Below are positions 8,759-17,677 of a DNA stretch of 64,000 nucleotides, in pieces. The first letter of the stretch is position 1; every line of letters begins with the position of its first letter. The DNA is taken from NCBI RefSeq assembly GCF_011064825.1, contig NZ_CP048751.1, forward strand, positions 3,319,374-3,383,373. Direction: 5' to 3'. The notes beneath the pieces are model-generated. The model saw nothing but the letters and a program-made list of their open reading frames with translations. It was not told the origin of the DNA and made no database searches. Origin of the DNA: Brevundimonas mediterranea (GTDB taxonomy: Bacteria > Pseudomonadota > Alphaproteobacteria > Caulobacterales > Caulobacteraceae). The position numbers and the translations under genes were made by a program.

Positions 8759-10312
8759 TTGCGCCAGGCCCTGGATTCCTCGCTGTACGACACCACGCTG
8801 ATCGACGCGCTGATCGACGCGCGCGCCCGGTTCGGGGACAAGGAAATTCTGGAGGACCAGGATCGCCACCCCCTCACCTACACCGGCTTGATCCGCGCCG
8901 CCTTCGTCCTGGGGCGCAAGATCGCGAACATGACCGATCCGGGCGACCGGGTCGCCATCCTGCTGCCGTCGTCGATGGGCGTCGTCGTCACCTTCTTCGG
9001 CCTGCACGCCCACGGCCGCGTACCGGTCATGCTGAACTTCACCGCGGGCGAGACAAATCTGAAGGCGGCCATCAAGGCCTCGGGCGTCAAGAAGGTCCTG
9101 ACCGCCAAACGCTTCATCGATCAGGCCAAGCTGGACGACCTGATCGTCGAGCTGAAGACGGTGGCCGAGGTCGTCTGGCTGGATGACGTACGCAAGACCA
9201 TCGGCCTGGCCGACAAGCTGTACGGCCTCAGCGCCGGCGTTGCGCCCAAGCGGTTCCGCGTCAAGACCGACCCGGACGCGCCCGGCGTGGTCCTGTTCAC
9301 CTCGGGCAGTTTCGGAACGCCCAAGGGCGTGGTGCTGAGCCAGAGGAACCTGGTCGCCAACGCCCGTCAGGTCGCGGCCCATATCGACCTGCTGCCGGAA
9401 TGGGTGATGTTCAATCCCCTGCCCACCTTCCACTGTTTTGGGCTGACCGGCGGGGTCATCCTGCCGCTGCTTCAAGGCTTGAAGGCCTTCCAGTATCCGT
9501 CGCCGCTGCACGCCAAACAGATCACCGACCTGCTGCCCCAGGTGAAGGCCTCGATCCTGTTCGCGACCGACACCTTCCTGAACCAGTATGGTCGCGTCGC
9601 CGAGGCGGACGACTTCGCCACCCTGAAGTTTGTGGTCGCCGGCGCCGAAAAGGTGCGCCAGGAAACCCGCAACCTGTTCAACTCAAAATTCGGCGGCGTC
9701 GAACTGCTGGAGGGCTATGGCGCGACCGAAGCCTCGCCGGTCGTCGCCGTCAATCACCCGGATCGCAACGCCCCCGGCACGGTGGGCCAGATTCTGCCCG
9801 GCATCGACTGGAAGCTGGAGCCGGTGGAGGGCATCGCGGACGGCGGCCGCCTGTATCTGCGCGGCCCCAATGTGATGAGCGGCTACGTCACCTCGGCCGA
9901 GCCCCTGGAATGGTCCCCGGTCGAGGACGGCTGGCTGGACACCGGCGACATCGTCGATGTGGACGCCGAGGGCTATGTCACCATCAAGGGGCGCGCCAAA
10001 CGCTTCGCCAAGATCGGCGGCGAAATGGTGTCGCTGACGGCGGTCGAAGGCATCGCCGGCGCGGTCTGGCCCGACCAGCGCCACGCCGTCGTCTCCATTC
10101 CCGACACCCGCAAGGGCGAAAAACTGGTCCTGGTCACTGACCACGCCGCGGCCGAGGTCGCGCCCCTGGCCGAATGGGCCCGCTCGAACGGGGCCCCCGA
10201 GCTGATCGTGCCCAAGAAGATCGTCAAGGTCGCCGAGGTTCCAGTCCTGGGCAGCGGCAAGACGGACTATGTCGCGATCCAGAAAATGGTCGAGGCGGAA
10301 AAGGCGGCCTGA
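8759..10312 (+). CDS. AMP-dependent acyl-[ACP]/acyl-CoA synthetase, Aas-like adenylation domain
   Basis: 517-residue ANL-superfamily adenylating enzyme resembling the C-terminal synthetase domain of bifunctional Aas, which activates fatty acids with ATP for transfer to ACP or phospholipid. Visible motifs: P-loop FTSGSFGTPKGVVLSQRNL (about residues 180-198), PTFHCFGLTGG, GYGATEASPVVAVN, LDTGDIV and the hinge/catalytic region KGRAKRFAKIGGEMVSLTAVE ending GSGKTDY with the catalytic Lys. Where relatives read TSGSEG, this one reads TSGSFG. There is no PlsC-like acyltransferase domain, unlike E. coli Aas. The start is TTG with AGGAGA 8 bases upstream. Single-gene unit. Confidence 0.85.
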   Translation: MRQALDSSLYDTTLIDALIDARARFGDKEILEDQDRHPLTYTGLIRAAFVLGRKIANMTDPGDRVAILLPSSMGVVVTFFGLHAHGRVPVMLNFTAGETNLKAAIKASGVKKVLTAKRFIDQAKLDDLIVELKTVAEVVWLDDVRKTIGLADKLYGLSAGVAPKRFRVKTDPDAPGVVLFTSGSFGTPKGVVLSQRNLVANARQVAAHIDLLPEWVMFNPLPTFHCFGLTGGVILPLLQGLKAFQYPSPLHAKQITDLLPQVKASILFATDTFLNQYGRVAEADDFATLKFVVAGAEKVRQETRNLFNSKFGGVELLEGYGATEASPVVAVNHPDRNAPGTVGQILPGIDWKLEPVEGIADGGRLYLRGPNVMSGYVTSAEPLEWSPVEDGWLDTGDIVDVDAEGYVTIKGRAKRFAKIGGEMVSLTAVEGIAGAVWPDQRHAVVSIPDTRKGEKLVLVTDHAAAEVAPLAEWARSNGAPELIVPKKIVKVAEVPVLGSGKTDYVAIQKMVEAEKAA

Positions 10313-10317
10313 CCGCC

Positions 10318-11076
10318 CTACCCGATCCGCACCCCCGTCATTGAAATCGACCCGCCGTCGATGCTGTCGTTGAAGAAGGACACCGGCTCGCCCGCCGCCT
10401 GCTGGGCGGCGATATAGAGCACCGGCAGGTAGTGTTCGTCAGTCGGCACGCTCAGCTGGGCGTCCTCAGCCAGGCCGACCCAGTCGATCAGGGCTTCGTG
10501 GTCGCCGACCACAAAGGCCTGTTTGACAGCCTCATTGAACCCTGTCGCCCAGCTATAGGGCTCGGCCCCCGTCTCGCGCTTCCAGGTCCGCAGATTGTGG
10601 ACGAAGTCGCCCGAGCCGGCGATGACGATTCCCTCGTCCCGCAGCGGCCGCAGGGCCTTGGCCAGTTCATAATGCTGGCGCGCCGTCAGTTCGCGATTCA
10701 AAGACAGCTGCACCACCGGCACGTCGGCGTCCGGCCACACATGGCACAGCACCGACCAGGTCCCGTGATCCAGGCCCCATTGTTGCGTCTGGACTGCCCC
10801 CGTCAGCTCCGCCACCCGAGCCGCCAGTTCGGGCGAGCCCGGGGCGGGATACTGAAACGCGTGAAGCTCAGGCGGAAAATTCCCGAAATCATGGATGGTT
10901 TCGGGCCGTTCCTGCGCCGTAACGCCCAGCCCGCGCGTCTCCCAATGGGCGGAGATCATCACCACCCCCTTGGGCTTGCCGATGTCTTCACCCAACCCGC
11001 GCCAAGCGGCCCCGAAGGGACCGCCAAGCGCGTTCATGGGCGAGCCGTGGCCAAAGAAAACGGCGGGCTGGCGCAT
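10318..11076 (-). CDS. 4,5-DOPA dioxygenase extradiol family (YgiD/DODA-like)
   Basis: 252-residue class III extradiol ring-cleavage dioxygenase-like enzyme, the LigB fold shared by plant DODA and bacterial YgiD. Metal-binding and active-site histidines are seen in FFGHGSPMNAL, ISAHWETRG, GLDHGTWSVL and GSGDFVHNLR. Natural bacterial substrates are poorly defined; cleavage of catechol-type compounds is inference. Converges with the synthetase gene (5-base gap) and lies 4 bases after wrbA on the same strand, so it is probably cotranscribed with that quinone reductase. The pairing of catechol cleavage and quinone reduction would suit aromatic detoxification. Confidence 0.88.
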   Translation of the reverse strand: MRQPAVFFGHGSPMNALGGPFGAAWRGLGEDIGKPKGVVMISAHWETRGLGVTAQERPETIHDFGNFPPELHAFQYPAPGSPELAARVAELTGAVQTQQWGLDHGTWSVLCHVWPDADVPVVQLSLNRELTARQHYELAKALRPLRDEGIVIAGSGDFVHNLRTWKRETGAEPYSWATGFNEAVKQAFVVGDHEALIDWVGLAEDAQLSVPTDEHYLPVLYIAAQQAAGEPVSFFNDSIDGGSISMTGVRIG

Positions 11077-11080
11077 CGGA

Positions 11081-11683
11081 TCAGCCGAACTGCTTCTTGG
11101 CGATCTCGGCGATGTGCTTGCCCTGGAAGCGGGCGCCGTCCAGGTCGATCTGGCTGGGCATGCGCGAGCCGTCGCCCTTGGTCAGGGTGGTGGCGCCATA
11201 GGGGCTGCCGCCGACGATCTCGTCCATATTCATCTGGCCCTGGAAGGCATAGGGCAGGCCGACCACGATCAGGCCGTGATGCATCAGGGTCTGAACCAGG
11301 CCCATCAGGGTGGTTTCCTGGCCGCCGTGCTGGGTCGCGGTCGAGGTGAAGGCGCCGCCGACCTTGCCCACCAGGGCGCCGTTGAACCACAGGCCGCCGG
11401 TCTGATCGAGGAAGTTGCGCATCTGCGAGGCGACGGTGCCGAAGCGGGTGCCGGCGCCGATGATGATCGCGTCATAGTTCGCCAGATCCTCGACCTTGGC
11501 GATGGGGGCCGCCTGATCCAGCTTGTAGCCCGACGCCTTGGCCAGTTCGTCCGGCACCAGTTCGGGCACGCGCTTGATGTCGACGACGGCGCCTTCGACT
11601 TCGCGCGCGCCTTCGGCGACGGCTTCGGCCATGGCTTCGATATGACCGTAGGTGGAGTGATAGAGGACGAGAATCTTGGGCAT
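11081..11683 (-). CDS. wrbA: NAD(P)H:quinone oxidoreductase, WrbA type
   Basis: 200-residue flavodoxin-fold enzyme reducing quinones by two electrons with NAD(P)H, avoiding semiquinone radicals. FMN phosphate loop [19 protein letters not shown] at the N-terminus; [24 protein letters not shown] and [26 protein letters not shown] are WrbA signatures, followed by [16 protein letters not shown]. First gene of the pair with the DODA-like gene. Confidence 0.95.
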   Translation of the reverse strand: MPKILVLYHSTYGHIEAMAEAVAEGAREVEGAVVDIKRVPELVPDELAKASGYKLDQAAPIAKVEDLANYDAIIIGAGTRFGTVASQMRNFLDQTGGLWFNGALVGKVGGAFTSTATQHGGQETTLMGLVQTLMHHGLIVVGLPYAFQGQMNMDEIVGGSPYGATTLTKGDGSRMPSQIDLDGARFQGKHIAEIAKKQFG

Positions 11684-11778
11684 GGGGAGGCTCCATTGAA
11701 TGATAGGCCGTCATTCGCAACAACGACCGTTGCTAACTTGGCGTGTCCATCCTGCCCTTGCAAGCCCTCGGGCGGGTT

Positions 11779-12237
11779 TCACCGCACGAAGGGACAAACC
11801 GCATCATAGAATGCGCGGGTCCCGGGCGTTTCGCCGCCGCGCAGGCCGTGAAAACGATGCTCCATCACCATGGCCTGCTGCTCGATATTCAGCGAATCCC
11901 AGCGGCAGTCCGGATCGGCTGAATAGGCGTAGGCGGCGGCGCTGTCGCCCGCCTTCAGCTTGGCGAACAGCAGATTCACCCCCTGCTGCGCCTGCCAGAC
12001 ATGGGTCAGTTCGTGCACCAGCACGCCTTGAATCTGCTGCGACGCCTGGCCGAAGTCCGTCTGAAACGCCCGTCTGGGCCAGACGATCCAGTCGCGCCCG
12101 AACCAGCGGCCGGCGACGAAGGCGCGCCCGAAGGGCCAGGCGATCAACCGGATTCGATCCAGACGAAGCGCCGAACCGAACGCCTCACGCGCCAGGCTGG
12201 CCTCCCCTTCGGTCAAGGCGCGAATGATGGATCCCAC
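11779..12237 (-). CDS. HExxH putative metallopeptidase-like protein
   Basis: About 152 residues. A central helix carries a zinc-peptidase motif HELTHVWQAQQG (His-Glu-x-x-His); upstream is a hydrophobic beta-rich segment (RFGRDWIVWPRRAFQTDF-like) and downstream a Tyr/Ala-rich stretch ending in NIEQQAMVMEHRFH, where a third ligand could lie. It resembles proteins sometimes labelled vgr-related in Caulobacter. No signal peptide is seen. Start uncertain: GTG 12237 preferred; a TTG at 12255 is in frame. Either way it overlaps the 3' end of the upstream carboxypeptidase gene by 25-43 bases, so the two are coupled. Function unknown. Confidence 0.7.
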   Translation of the reverse strand: MGSIIRALTEGEASLAREAFGSALRLDRIRLIAWPFGRAFVAGRWFGRDWIVWPRRAFQTDFGQASQQIQGVLVHELTHVWQAQQGVNLLFAKLKAGDSAAAYAYSADPDCRWDSLNIEQQAMVMEHRFHGLRGGETPGTRAFYDAVCPFVR

Positions 12238-13070
12238 GGTCGCACATACTCCCAATGCCAGGGCTCATAGACATAGGGTACGAACCCGAACCGCCCGGCG
12301 TTGGCGACCAGCCAGCGATAGGTCGCCGACCGCGCCATATGTTCGCGGCTGGCGGCCGCGGTCGAATCGACCCCACGCCCCGGCGCCTGACCGACATAGA
12401 GATCGACCGCCGTCCCCGTCCGATGCGGCGAACAGACGGCGCGGCGCAGGCCGTCGCAATTGCCCTGCTGGGCGCAGCGCGCGGCGTCCGCCTCTGGATC
12501 GCGGAAGCCGGAAAAAATTTGCAGCAGTTCGGGATCGGCCGCGACCTCGGGAACCTCGGCGCGGGCGGCGGCGACCATCCGGCGATAGGCGTCCAGAACG
12601 TCGCGTCGCAACAGGCGCGTCAGCCGGTCAGCGTGTTCCTCGGATTCGACCAGATAGCCCAATTGGTTGATCGGCGGCGGGTCGGGGCATTCCTGGCGGG
12701 TGCGGGCCATGACGAACGGTCGACGCTCCTGCCACAGCCCCCGCAGGACCTGAAAGGTCGACGCATCGAACAGGCCGGTCGGCGCTAGGCCATGGGTCTG
12801 CTGGAAGCCCGCTAGTTGCGAGGCGAAGATCGGCGTGCCCGGACCGCAAGTCGTGTGCAGTTCGCGCTGGATCAGGGGAACATAGGTCCGCCACCCCCAT
12901 TCGGTCGCCCCGAACGGGGTCCATTCCATCGCGTAAGCCGAGGCGGCGTTGACCAGGGCCTGTCCGCCCCAGACGTCGGCATTGGTGTGACAGGGTCCAG
13001 CCGCACGCGCGCCGCCGGCCGCAGCCAGGACGAAACAGACCGACAGAAAGGCAATAAGGTTTCGCCACAT
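12213..13070 (-). CDS. D-alanyl-D-alanine carboxypeptidase, VanY/M15 family
   Basis: 285 residues with a Sec signal peptide (MWRNLIAFLSVCFVLAAAGGARAA). A peptidoglycan-binding-1-like segment (LAGFQQTHGLAPTGLFDAST, about 95-115) is followed by an M15B peptidase domain: FSGFRDPEAD, the zinc motif HRTGTAVDLYVG (HxxxxxxD) and the catalytic/zinc EPWHWEYVRP at the C-terminus. Expected periplasmic trimming of D-Ala from peptide stems. The Met at 13070 was chosen because the signal peptide begins there; the frame is open further upstream but is not protein-like. Overlaps the HExxH gene downstream. Confidence 0.88.
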   Translation of the reverse strand: MWRNLIAFLSVCFVLAAAGGARAAGPCHTNADVWGGQALVNAASAYAMEWTPFGATEWGWRTYVPLIQRELHTTCGPGTPIFASQLAGFQQTHGLAPTGLFDASTFQVLRGLWQERRPFVMARTRQECPDPPPINQLGYLVESEEHADRLTRLLRRDVLDAYRRMVAAARAEVPEVAADPELLQIFSGFRDPEADAARCAQQGNCDGLRRAVCSPHRTGTAVDLYVGQAPGRGVDSTAAASREHMARSATYRWLVANAGRFGFVPYVYEPWHWEYVRPWDPSFAP

Positions 13071-13206
13071 GCCGAACAGCAAGCCCCAAGCCGGTCGCTG
13101 GAGCAAGCACAGAGAGACCGCAGCGCCCAAATCCGACTCCGCGTCCGTCCGTAAAGCTGCGATGGTGAACCGGCCCGACTCATCCGGGCTGTTCCGGACC
13201 CGCTGC

Positions 13207-14574
13207 ATGACCGTCGCCGCCGCGCCCCGTCGCTCCAACGCCGTGCTCGCCGCCTTCTCCGGCCCCTGCCTGCCGCTGGCGGCCTTCGGCGTCGCCCTGC
13301 CCGTCACTCTGCCGGAATTCTACGCCACCTACGTCGGGCTCGAGCTGGGCGTGGTCGCGGCCGTCTTCATGGCCGTGCGTCTGATCGACATCGTCTTCGA
13401 CCCCTTCATCGGCTGGGGCATGGACAAGACCAGGACCCGGTTTGGCCGCTACCGCCCCTGGATGGCGATCTCGACGCCGATGCTGATGCTAGCCGCCTTC
13501 ATGATGTTCGTCGTGGTCCAGCCCGGCGCGCCGCCTCTCTATCTGTTCGGCTGGCTGCTGTTCCTCTACCTCGGCTTCTCCATCGGCACCCTGGGCCAAC
13601 TGGGCTGGGCCGCCGTCCTCGCGCCCCAGTATGATCAGCGCAGCCGCGTCTACGGCTGGTGGCAGGTGTTCAACATCATCGGCGTCGTGCTGATCCTCGT
13701 CTTGCCGACCATCGTGGTGAAGACGGGCATCGGCGACTACGCCGACGGCGTGCGGATCATGGGCTGGGCCATCGTCATCGCCCTGCCCGTCACCATCGGC
13801 CTGGCCATGTTCGTGGTGCCCGAACCAGTGACCAAGGGGGACCAGCCGCATGGAAGCCTCGGCGCCTATCTGTCCCTGCTGGGCCAGAAGACGGTGCGGA
13901 AACTTCTCATCTCGGACCTGCTGCTCGGCGTGGCGCCCGGCATCACCGGTTCGCTGCTGTTCTTCTTCTTCGGCCAGGTCCGGGGCTATGATCACACCCA
14001 GGCCGGTCTGTTCATGCTGGTCTATTTCATCGCCGGCCTGTGCGGCGCGCCCTTCTGGGCCTGGTTCGCCACCCGTGTCGGCAAGGACCGAGGCCTGGCC
14101 GTGGCCAGCCTCGTCTCGGCTGTCCTCTATGTCGGCGCCACGCTCGTCCCCGGCGGCAACTTCGCCCTGACGGCCGTGGTCATGTTCATAGCGGGCCTGC
14201 CCTATGCCGCCGGCCTGTTCCTGACCCGCGCCATGATGGCCGACGCCGGCGACGAGGAGCGGTTCAAGACGGGCGTCGATCGCACCGGCCTGATGCTGTC
14301 CATCCTGTCGGCGACGACCAAGATCGGCCACGTCGCCGCTCTGATCCCCTATTTCATCCTTCAGGAGGTCGGCTTCCGCGCCCTTCCGGGCCCAGCGGGC
14401 AACAGCGAGACCGCGCTGCTGACGCTGCAGATCCTGTTCATCGCCGTGCCCGGCGTACTGCTCGTCCTGGCCGGCTGGGTGCTGAAGGACTATCCGCTGA
14501 CCCAGGCCCGCCACAACGCCATCCGTGAGAAGCTTGATGCGCGCGATGCCGAACCGACGGCGGTGCGCCTGTGA
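13207..14574 (+). CDS. MFS transporter, GPH (glycoside-pentoside-hexuronide) family
   Basis: 455-residue 12-helix cation symporter-like permease. The loop 2-3 signature DPFIGWGMDKTRTRFGRYRP is the MelB-type GPH motif, and the equivalent in the second half is WFATRVGKDRGLA. Start at ATG 13207 (MTVAAAPRRSNAVLAAFSG), since the preceding open frame crosses the divergent gene's 5' end. Overlaps mazG by 4 bases (GTGA), an unusual partner. Substrate probably a sugar or glycoside; not determinable here. Confidence 0.87.
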   Translation: MTVAAAPRRSNAVLAAFSGPCLPLAAFGVALPVTLPEFYATYVGLELGVVAAVFMAVRLIDIVFDPFIGWGMDKTRTRFGRYRPWMAISTPMLMLAAFMMFVVVQPGAPPLYLFGWLLFLYLGFSIGTLGQLGWAAVLAPQYDQRSRVYGWWQVFNIIGVVLILVLPTIVVKTGIGDYADGVRIMGWAIVIALPVTIGLAMFVVPEPVTKGDQPHGSLGAYLSLLGQKTVRKLLISDLLLGVAPGITGSLLFFFFGQVRGYDHTQAGLFMLVYFIAGLCGAPFWAWFATRVGKDRGLAVASLVSAVLYVGATLVPGGNFALTAVVMFIAGLPYAAGLFLTRAMMADAGDEERFKTGVDRTGLMLSILSATTKIGHVAALIPYFILQEVGFRALPGPAGNSETALLTLQILFIAVPGVLLVLAGWVLKDYPLTQARHNAIREKLDARDAEPTAVRL

Positions 14575-15365
14575 GACTGATAGACCGCCTGCTCGGCGTC
14601 ATGGAACGGCTGCGCGACCCGGACGGCGGCTGCCCCTGGGACGTGGAGCAGACCTTCGCCACCATCGCCCCCTATACGATCGAAGAGGCCTATGAGGTCG
14701 CCGACGCCATCGAGCGCAACGACCTGAACGAGCTGAAGGGCGAACTCGGCGATCTGCTGTTCCAGGTCATCTTCCATGCCCGCATGGCCGAGGAACAGGG
14801 CTTGTTCGCCTTCGACGACGTAGTCACGGCCATCGCCGACAAGCTGGAACGCCGCCACCCCCACGTCTTCGGCGACGAAGCCCAGCGCACCTCGAAAGAA
14901 CAGACCGTCGCCTGGGAAACCATCAAGGCCGCCGAGCGCAAGGACCGCAAGAAGCCCGGCGCCCTCGACGACGTCCCCGTCGGCCTGCCCGCCCTGACCC
15001 GCGCCGCCAAACTGACCAAGCGCGCCGGCCGCGTCGGCTTCGACTGGCCCTCGACCGACGAGGTGTTCGACAAACTGGCCGAAGAGGTGGCGGAACTGCG
15101 CGTCGAGATCGCGGCCGGCGACATGGCCAAGGCGCGCGAGGAGATGGGCGACCTGCTGTTCGTCGTGGCCAACCTGGCCCGCAAGCTGGACGTCGAGCCC
15201 GAGGACGCCCTGCGCGCCACCAACGCCAAGTTCGTGCGTCGCTTCGGCTTCATCGAGGCGGAACTGGCCAAGGACGGCCGCACGCCCGACCAATCGACGC
15301 TGGAGGAGATGGACCGCCTCTGGGACGCCGCAAAGGTCGCCGAGAAGGCCGGCTCCCCATCCTGA
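14571..15365 (+). CDS. mazG: Nucleoside triphosphate pyrophosphohydrolase MazG
   Basis: 264 residues with two MazG repeats, as in E. coli MazG, which hydrolyses NTPs to NMP and pyrophosphate and so clears aberrant nucleotides and can lower ppGpp. First repeat: GGCPWDVEQTFATIAPYTIEEAYE with the metal-binding ExxE and ELGDLLFQVIFHA. Second: RVGFDWPSTDEVFDKLAEEVAELR and EEMGDLLFVVANLARKL. The start is GTG overlapping the TGA of the transporter gene. Followed after 8 bases by a HAD phosphatase. Confidence 0.96.
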   Translation: MRLIDRLLGVMERLRDPDGGCPWDVEQTFATIAPYTIEEAYEVADAIERNDLNELKGELGDLLFQVIFHARMAEEQGLFAFDDVVTAIADKLERRHPHVFGDEAQRTSKEQTVAWETIKAAERKDRKKPGALDDVPVGLPALTRAAKLTKRAGRVGFDWPSTDEVFDKLAEEVAELRVEIAAGDMAKAREEMGDLLFVVANLARKLDVEPEDALRATNAKFVRRFGFIEAELAKDGRTPDQSTLEEMDRLWDAAKVAEKAGSPS

Positions 15366-15373
15366 GCCCGCGC

Positions 15374-16030
15374 ATGCCCTACGACCTGATCATCTTCGAC
15401 TATGACGGCGTCGTCGCCGACAGCGAGGTGCTGAACAGCACCGTCATGGCCGAGCAATTGACCGCCATCGGCCTGCCGACCAGCCTGGACGACGTCTTGG
15501 CCGCCTATACGGGCAAGCGCTGGCGCGACAACCGGCCGGCGGTCGAAGCCGCCTTGGGCCGGCTCTGCCCCGAGGACTTCCACACCACCTGGTTCGCCAC
15601 CTGCCGCGCCCGCGCGCCGATCCATCTGAAGCCCGTCCCCGGCATGATCGACTTCGTCGCCACCCGGTCCGAGGCCCGCTGCATCGCCTCGTCCAGCGGC
15701 CCTGACTGGATCGGCGTCGGCCTGGACCTGTTCGGCCTGACCGATCATTTCGACGGCGCCGTCTTCACCGGCCTGGTGGTCGAGCGCGGCAAGCCGCACC
15801 CCGACATCTTCCTGCACGCCGCCGAAAACATGGGCGTCGATCCGGCCCGCGTTCTGGTGATCGAAGACAGCGAGGCGGGCGTCACCGCCGGGATCGCGGC
15901 CGGAATGACGGTGGTCGGCCTGACCGCCGGCGGCCATATCCGCGACGGCCACGCCGAACGCCTGGTCGCCCGCGGCGCCCACCACATCGCCGACAGCTAC
16001 GCGGCGGTCGCGGCGTTCATGGATCGCTGA
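15374..16030 (+). CDS. HAD family phosphatase (beta-phosphoglucomutase/Gph-like subfamily)
   Basis: 218-residue haloacid dehalogenase-fold hydrolase. Motif I IIFDYDGVVADSE carries the nucleophile Asp and general acid; motif II is IASSSGPDW; motif III/IV GKPHPDIFLHAAENMGV and VLVIEDSEAGVTAGIAAGM. The alpha-helical cap lies between residues 20 and 85, subclass I. Probably acts on a phosphorylated sugar or nucleotide; the substrate is not resolvable. Eight bases after mazG, likely cotranscribed; converges with the antiporter gene 3 bases away. Confidence 0.9.
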   Translation: MPYDLIIFDYDGVVADSEVLNSTVMAEQLTAIGLPTSLDDVLAAYTGKRWRDNRPAVEAALGRLCPEDFHTTWFATCRARAPIHLKPVPGMIDFVATRSEARCIASSSGPDWIGVGLDLFGLTDHFDGAVFTGLVVERGKPHPDIFLHAAENMGVDPARVLVIEDSEAGVTAGIAAGMTVVGLTAGGHIRDGHAERLVARGAHHIADSYAAVAAFMDR

Positions 16031-16033
16031 CCG

Positions 16034-17674
16034 CTAAAGATACCGCAATTCCTGAAGATCCACTTCACGGATCATCTTGCGCGCGGCGACCTCGTCCAGT
16101 TGACGCGCCCGCGCCAACCGCCCCAGTTCTTCTCGCTCGGCCGCCAGACCGGCCAGCCACAGTCGGCGTTCCACCGCGTCGATCTTGCGCGCCACGACCG
16201 CGTCGTCCTCGTCGGTGCGGGTATGGGTCTCGATGCGGCGGCGATAGACTTCCATGATCCGGCTGGCGACATCGGAATAGAGATCGGGATTGGTCTTGCC
16301 CTCGGCCATGGCGTGGGAGGCGTCCTCGACGGCGCGCAGGGCGGCCGAGGCGGCGGCGACACGCCCGCGGTCCTCCTCCCGTTCCTGCGAGGGTTCCGGT
16401 GGCAGTTCGACCCCCTTCATCAGGCGCGGCAGGGCGAAGGTCGCCACCAGCAGCGAGACGATGATCACTCCCGCCGCCAGGAAGATGGCCAGGTTGCGCG
16501 ACGGCATCGGCGATCCGTCGCCCAGGACGAACGGCAGGGTCAATATGCCCGCCAGGGTGATGGCCCCGCGCACGCCCGCCAGCGACATCACCAGGGTCAG
16601 GCGCAACCCGACCTTGGCGGGCGGGCCGCGATGGCGCCGTCGGAACAGGGTCAGCTTCAGCGAGGTCCAGACCCAGACAAACCGCATGACCGCCAGGGCG
16701 GCGACGATGGCGAACACATAGACGGCCAGCCACCAGACTTCCGGCCGGCTGGTGCCCCGCACCACCTCGGCCGCCCGCGCCAGGATCGACGGCATCTGTT
16801 CGCCCAGGATGACGAAGATGATGCCGTTGGCGACGAACTGGACCGTGTCCCACACTACGCCGCGCCGAATTCGGGTCATGGCCAGGGACTGGCCTCCGAT
16901 CCCGCCGCCCCGCTCGGTGAAGCTCATGGTCACGCCCGCCGCCACCGCCGCCAGGATGCCGGAGGCGTGCAGTTCTTCAGCGACCAGATAGGCGGCGAAG
17001 GGGATCAACAGGCTGACCAAAATCTGCGCCCCGACGTCCTCGCCCCAGCGGCGACTGACGAAACCCTTGGCGTAACTGATGGCCATGGTGACCAGAACGC
17101 CTGTCACCACGCCGACCAGGGCCAGCCAGGCGAAGGATCCGATGGCGCTGCCGATCGAGAAGGCGCCGGTCGTGGCCGCAACCACCGCGATCCGCATGCA
17201 GGTCAGGCCGGTGGCGTCGTTCAACAGCGACTCGCCCTCCAGGATGTGCATCAGCCGTTTGGGAATCGGCGCCCGGGCGGCGATGGCCTGAACCGCGATG
17301 GGGTCGGTCGGCGACAGGATGGCGGCCAGGGCGAAAGCCACCGCCAGCGGCATCTCCGGGATCATCCACCAGATCAGGAAGCCCAGACCGATGACGGTGA
17401 ACAGGACCAGGCCCAGGGCCAGCTCCAGGATCACCGCCCGGTCGCGGAACAGCGCCTCTTTGGGGATGCGCCAGCCGTCCAGAAACAGCAGGGGCGGCAG
17501 GAACAGGAGGAAGAAGATGTCCGGCTCCAGATCCACCGTCGTGCCTGTCGCCAGCACGATGGCGGCCCCCAGGCCGATCTGCACCAAGGGCAAGGCGATG
17601 CGCGTGATCCGCGCGACCGAGCCCGACACCACGACGGCCAGAAGCAGCAGCAGGACGGTCTCGATCAGATGCAT
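16034..17674 (-). CDS. Na+/H+ antiporter, CPA1 family
   Basis: 546 residues: about 12 transmembrane helices in the first 400 and a soluble C-terminal tail rich in Arg/Glu (residues 420-546). The ion-binding region FALAAILSPTDPIAVQAIA has the TD/DP motif of CPA1 exchangers; LEGESLLNDATGL is the CPA signature ND helix. Exchanges cytoplasmic Na+ or K+ for H+. Lies 3 bases after hflX on the same strand, so it is probably part of the hfq-hflX transcript. Confidence 0.93.
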   Translation of the reverse strand: MHLIETVLLLLLAVVVSGSVARITRIALPLVQIGLGAAIVLATGTTVDLEPDIFFLLFLPPLLFLDGWRIPKEALFRDRAVILELALGLVLFTVIGLGFLIWWMIPEMPLAVAFALAAILSPTDPIAVQAIAARAPIPKRLMHILEGESLLNDATGLTCMRIAVVAATTGAFSIGSAIGSFAWLALVGVVTGVLVTMAISYAKGFVSRRWGEDVGAQILVSLLIPFAAYLVAEELHASGILAAVAAGVTMSFTERGGGIGGQSLAMTRIRRGVVWDTVQFVANGIIFVILGEQMPSILARAAEVVRGTSRPEVWWLAVYVFAIVAALAVMRFVWVWTSLKLTLFRRRHRGPPAKVGLRLTLVMSLAGVRGAITLAGILTLPFVLGDGSPMPSRNLAIFLAAGVIIVSLLVATFALPRLMKGVELPPEPSQEREEDRGRVAAASAALRAVEDASHAMAEGKTNPDLYSDVASRIMEVYRRRIETHTRTDEDDAVVARKIDAVERRLWLAGLAAEREELGRLARARQLDEVAARKMIREVDLQELRYL

Positions 17675-17677
17675 AGG

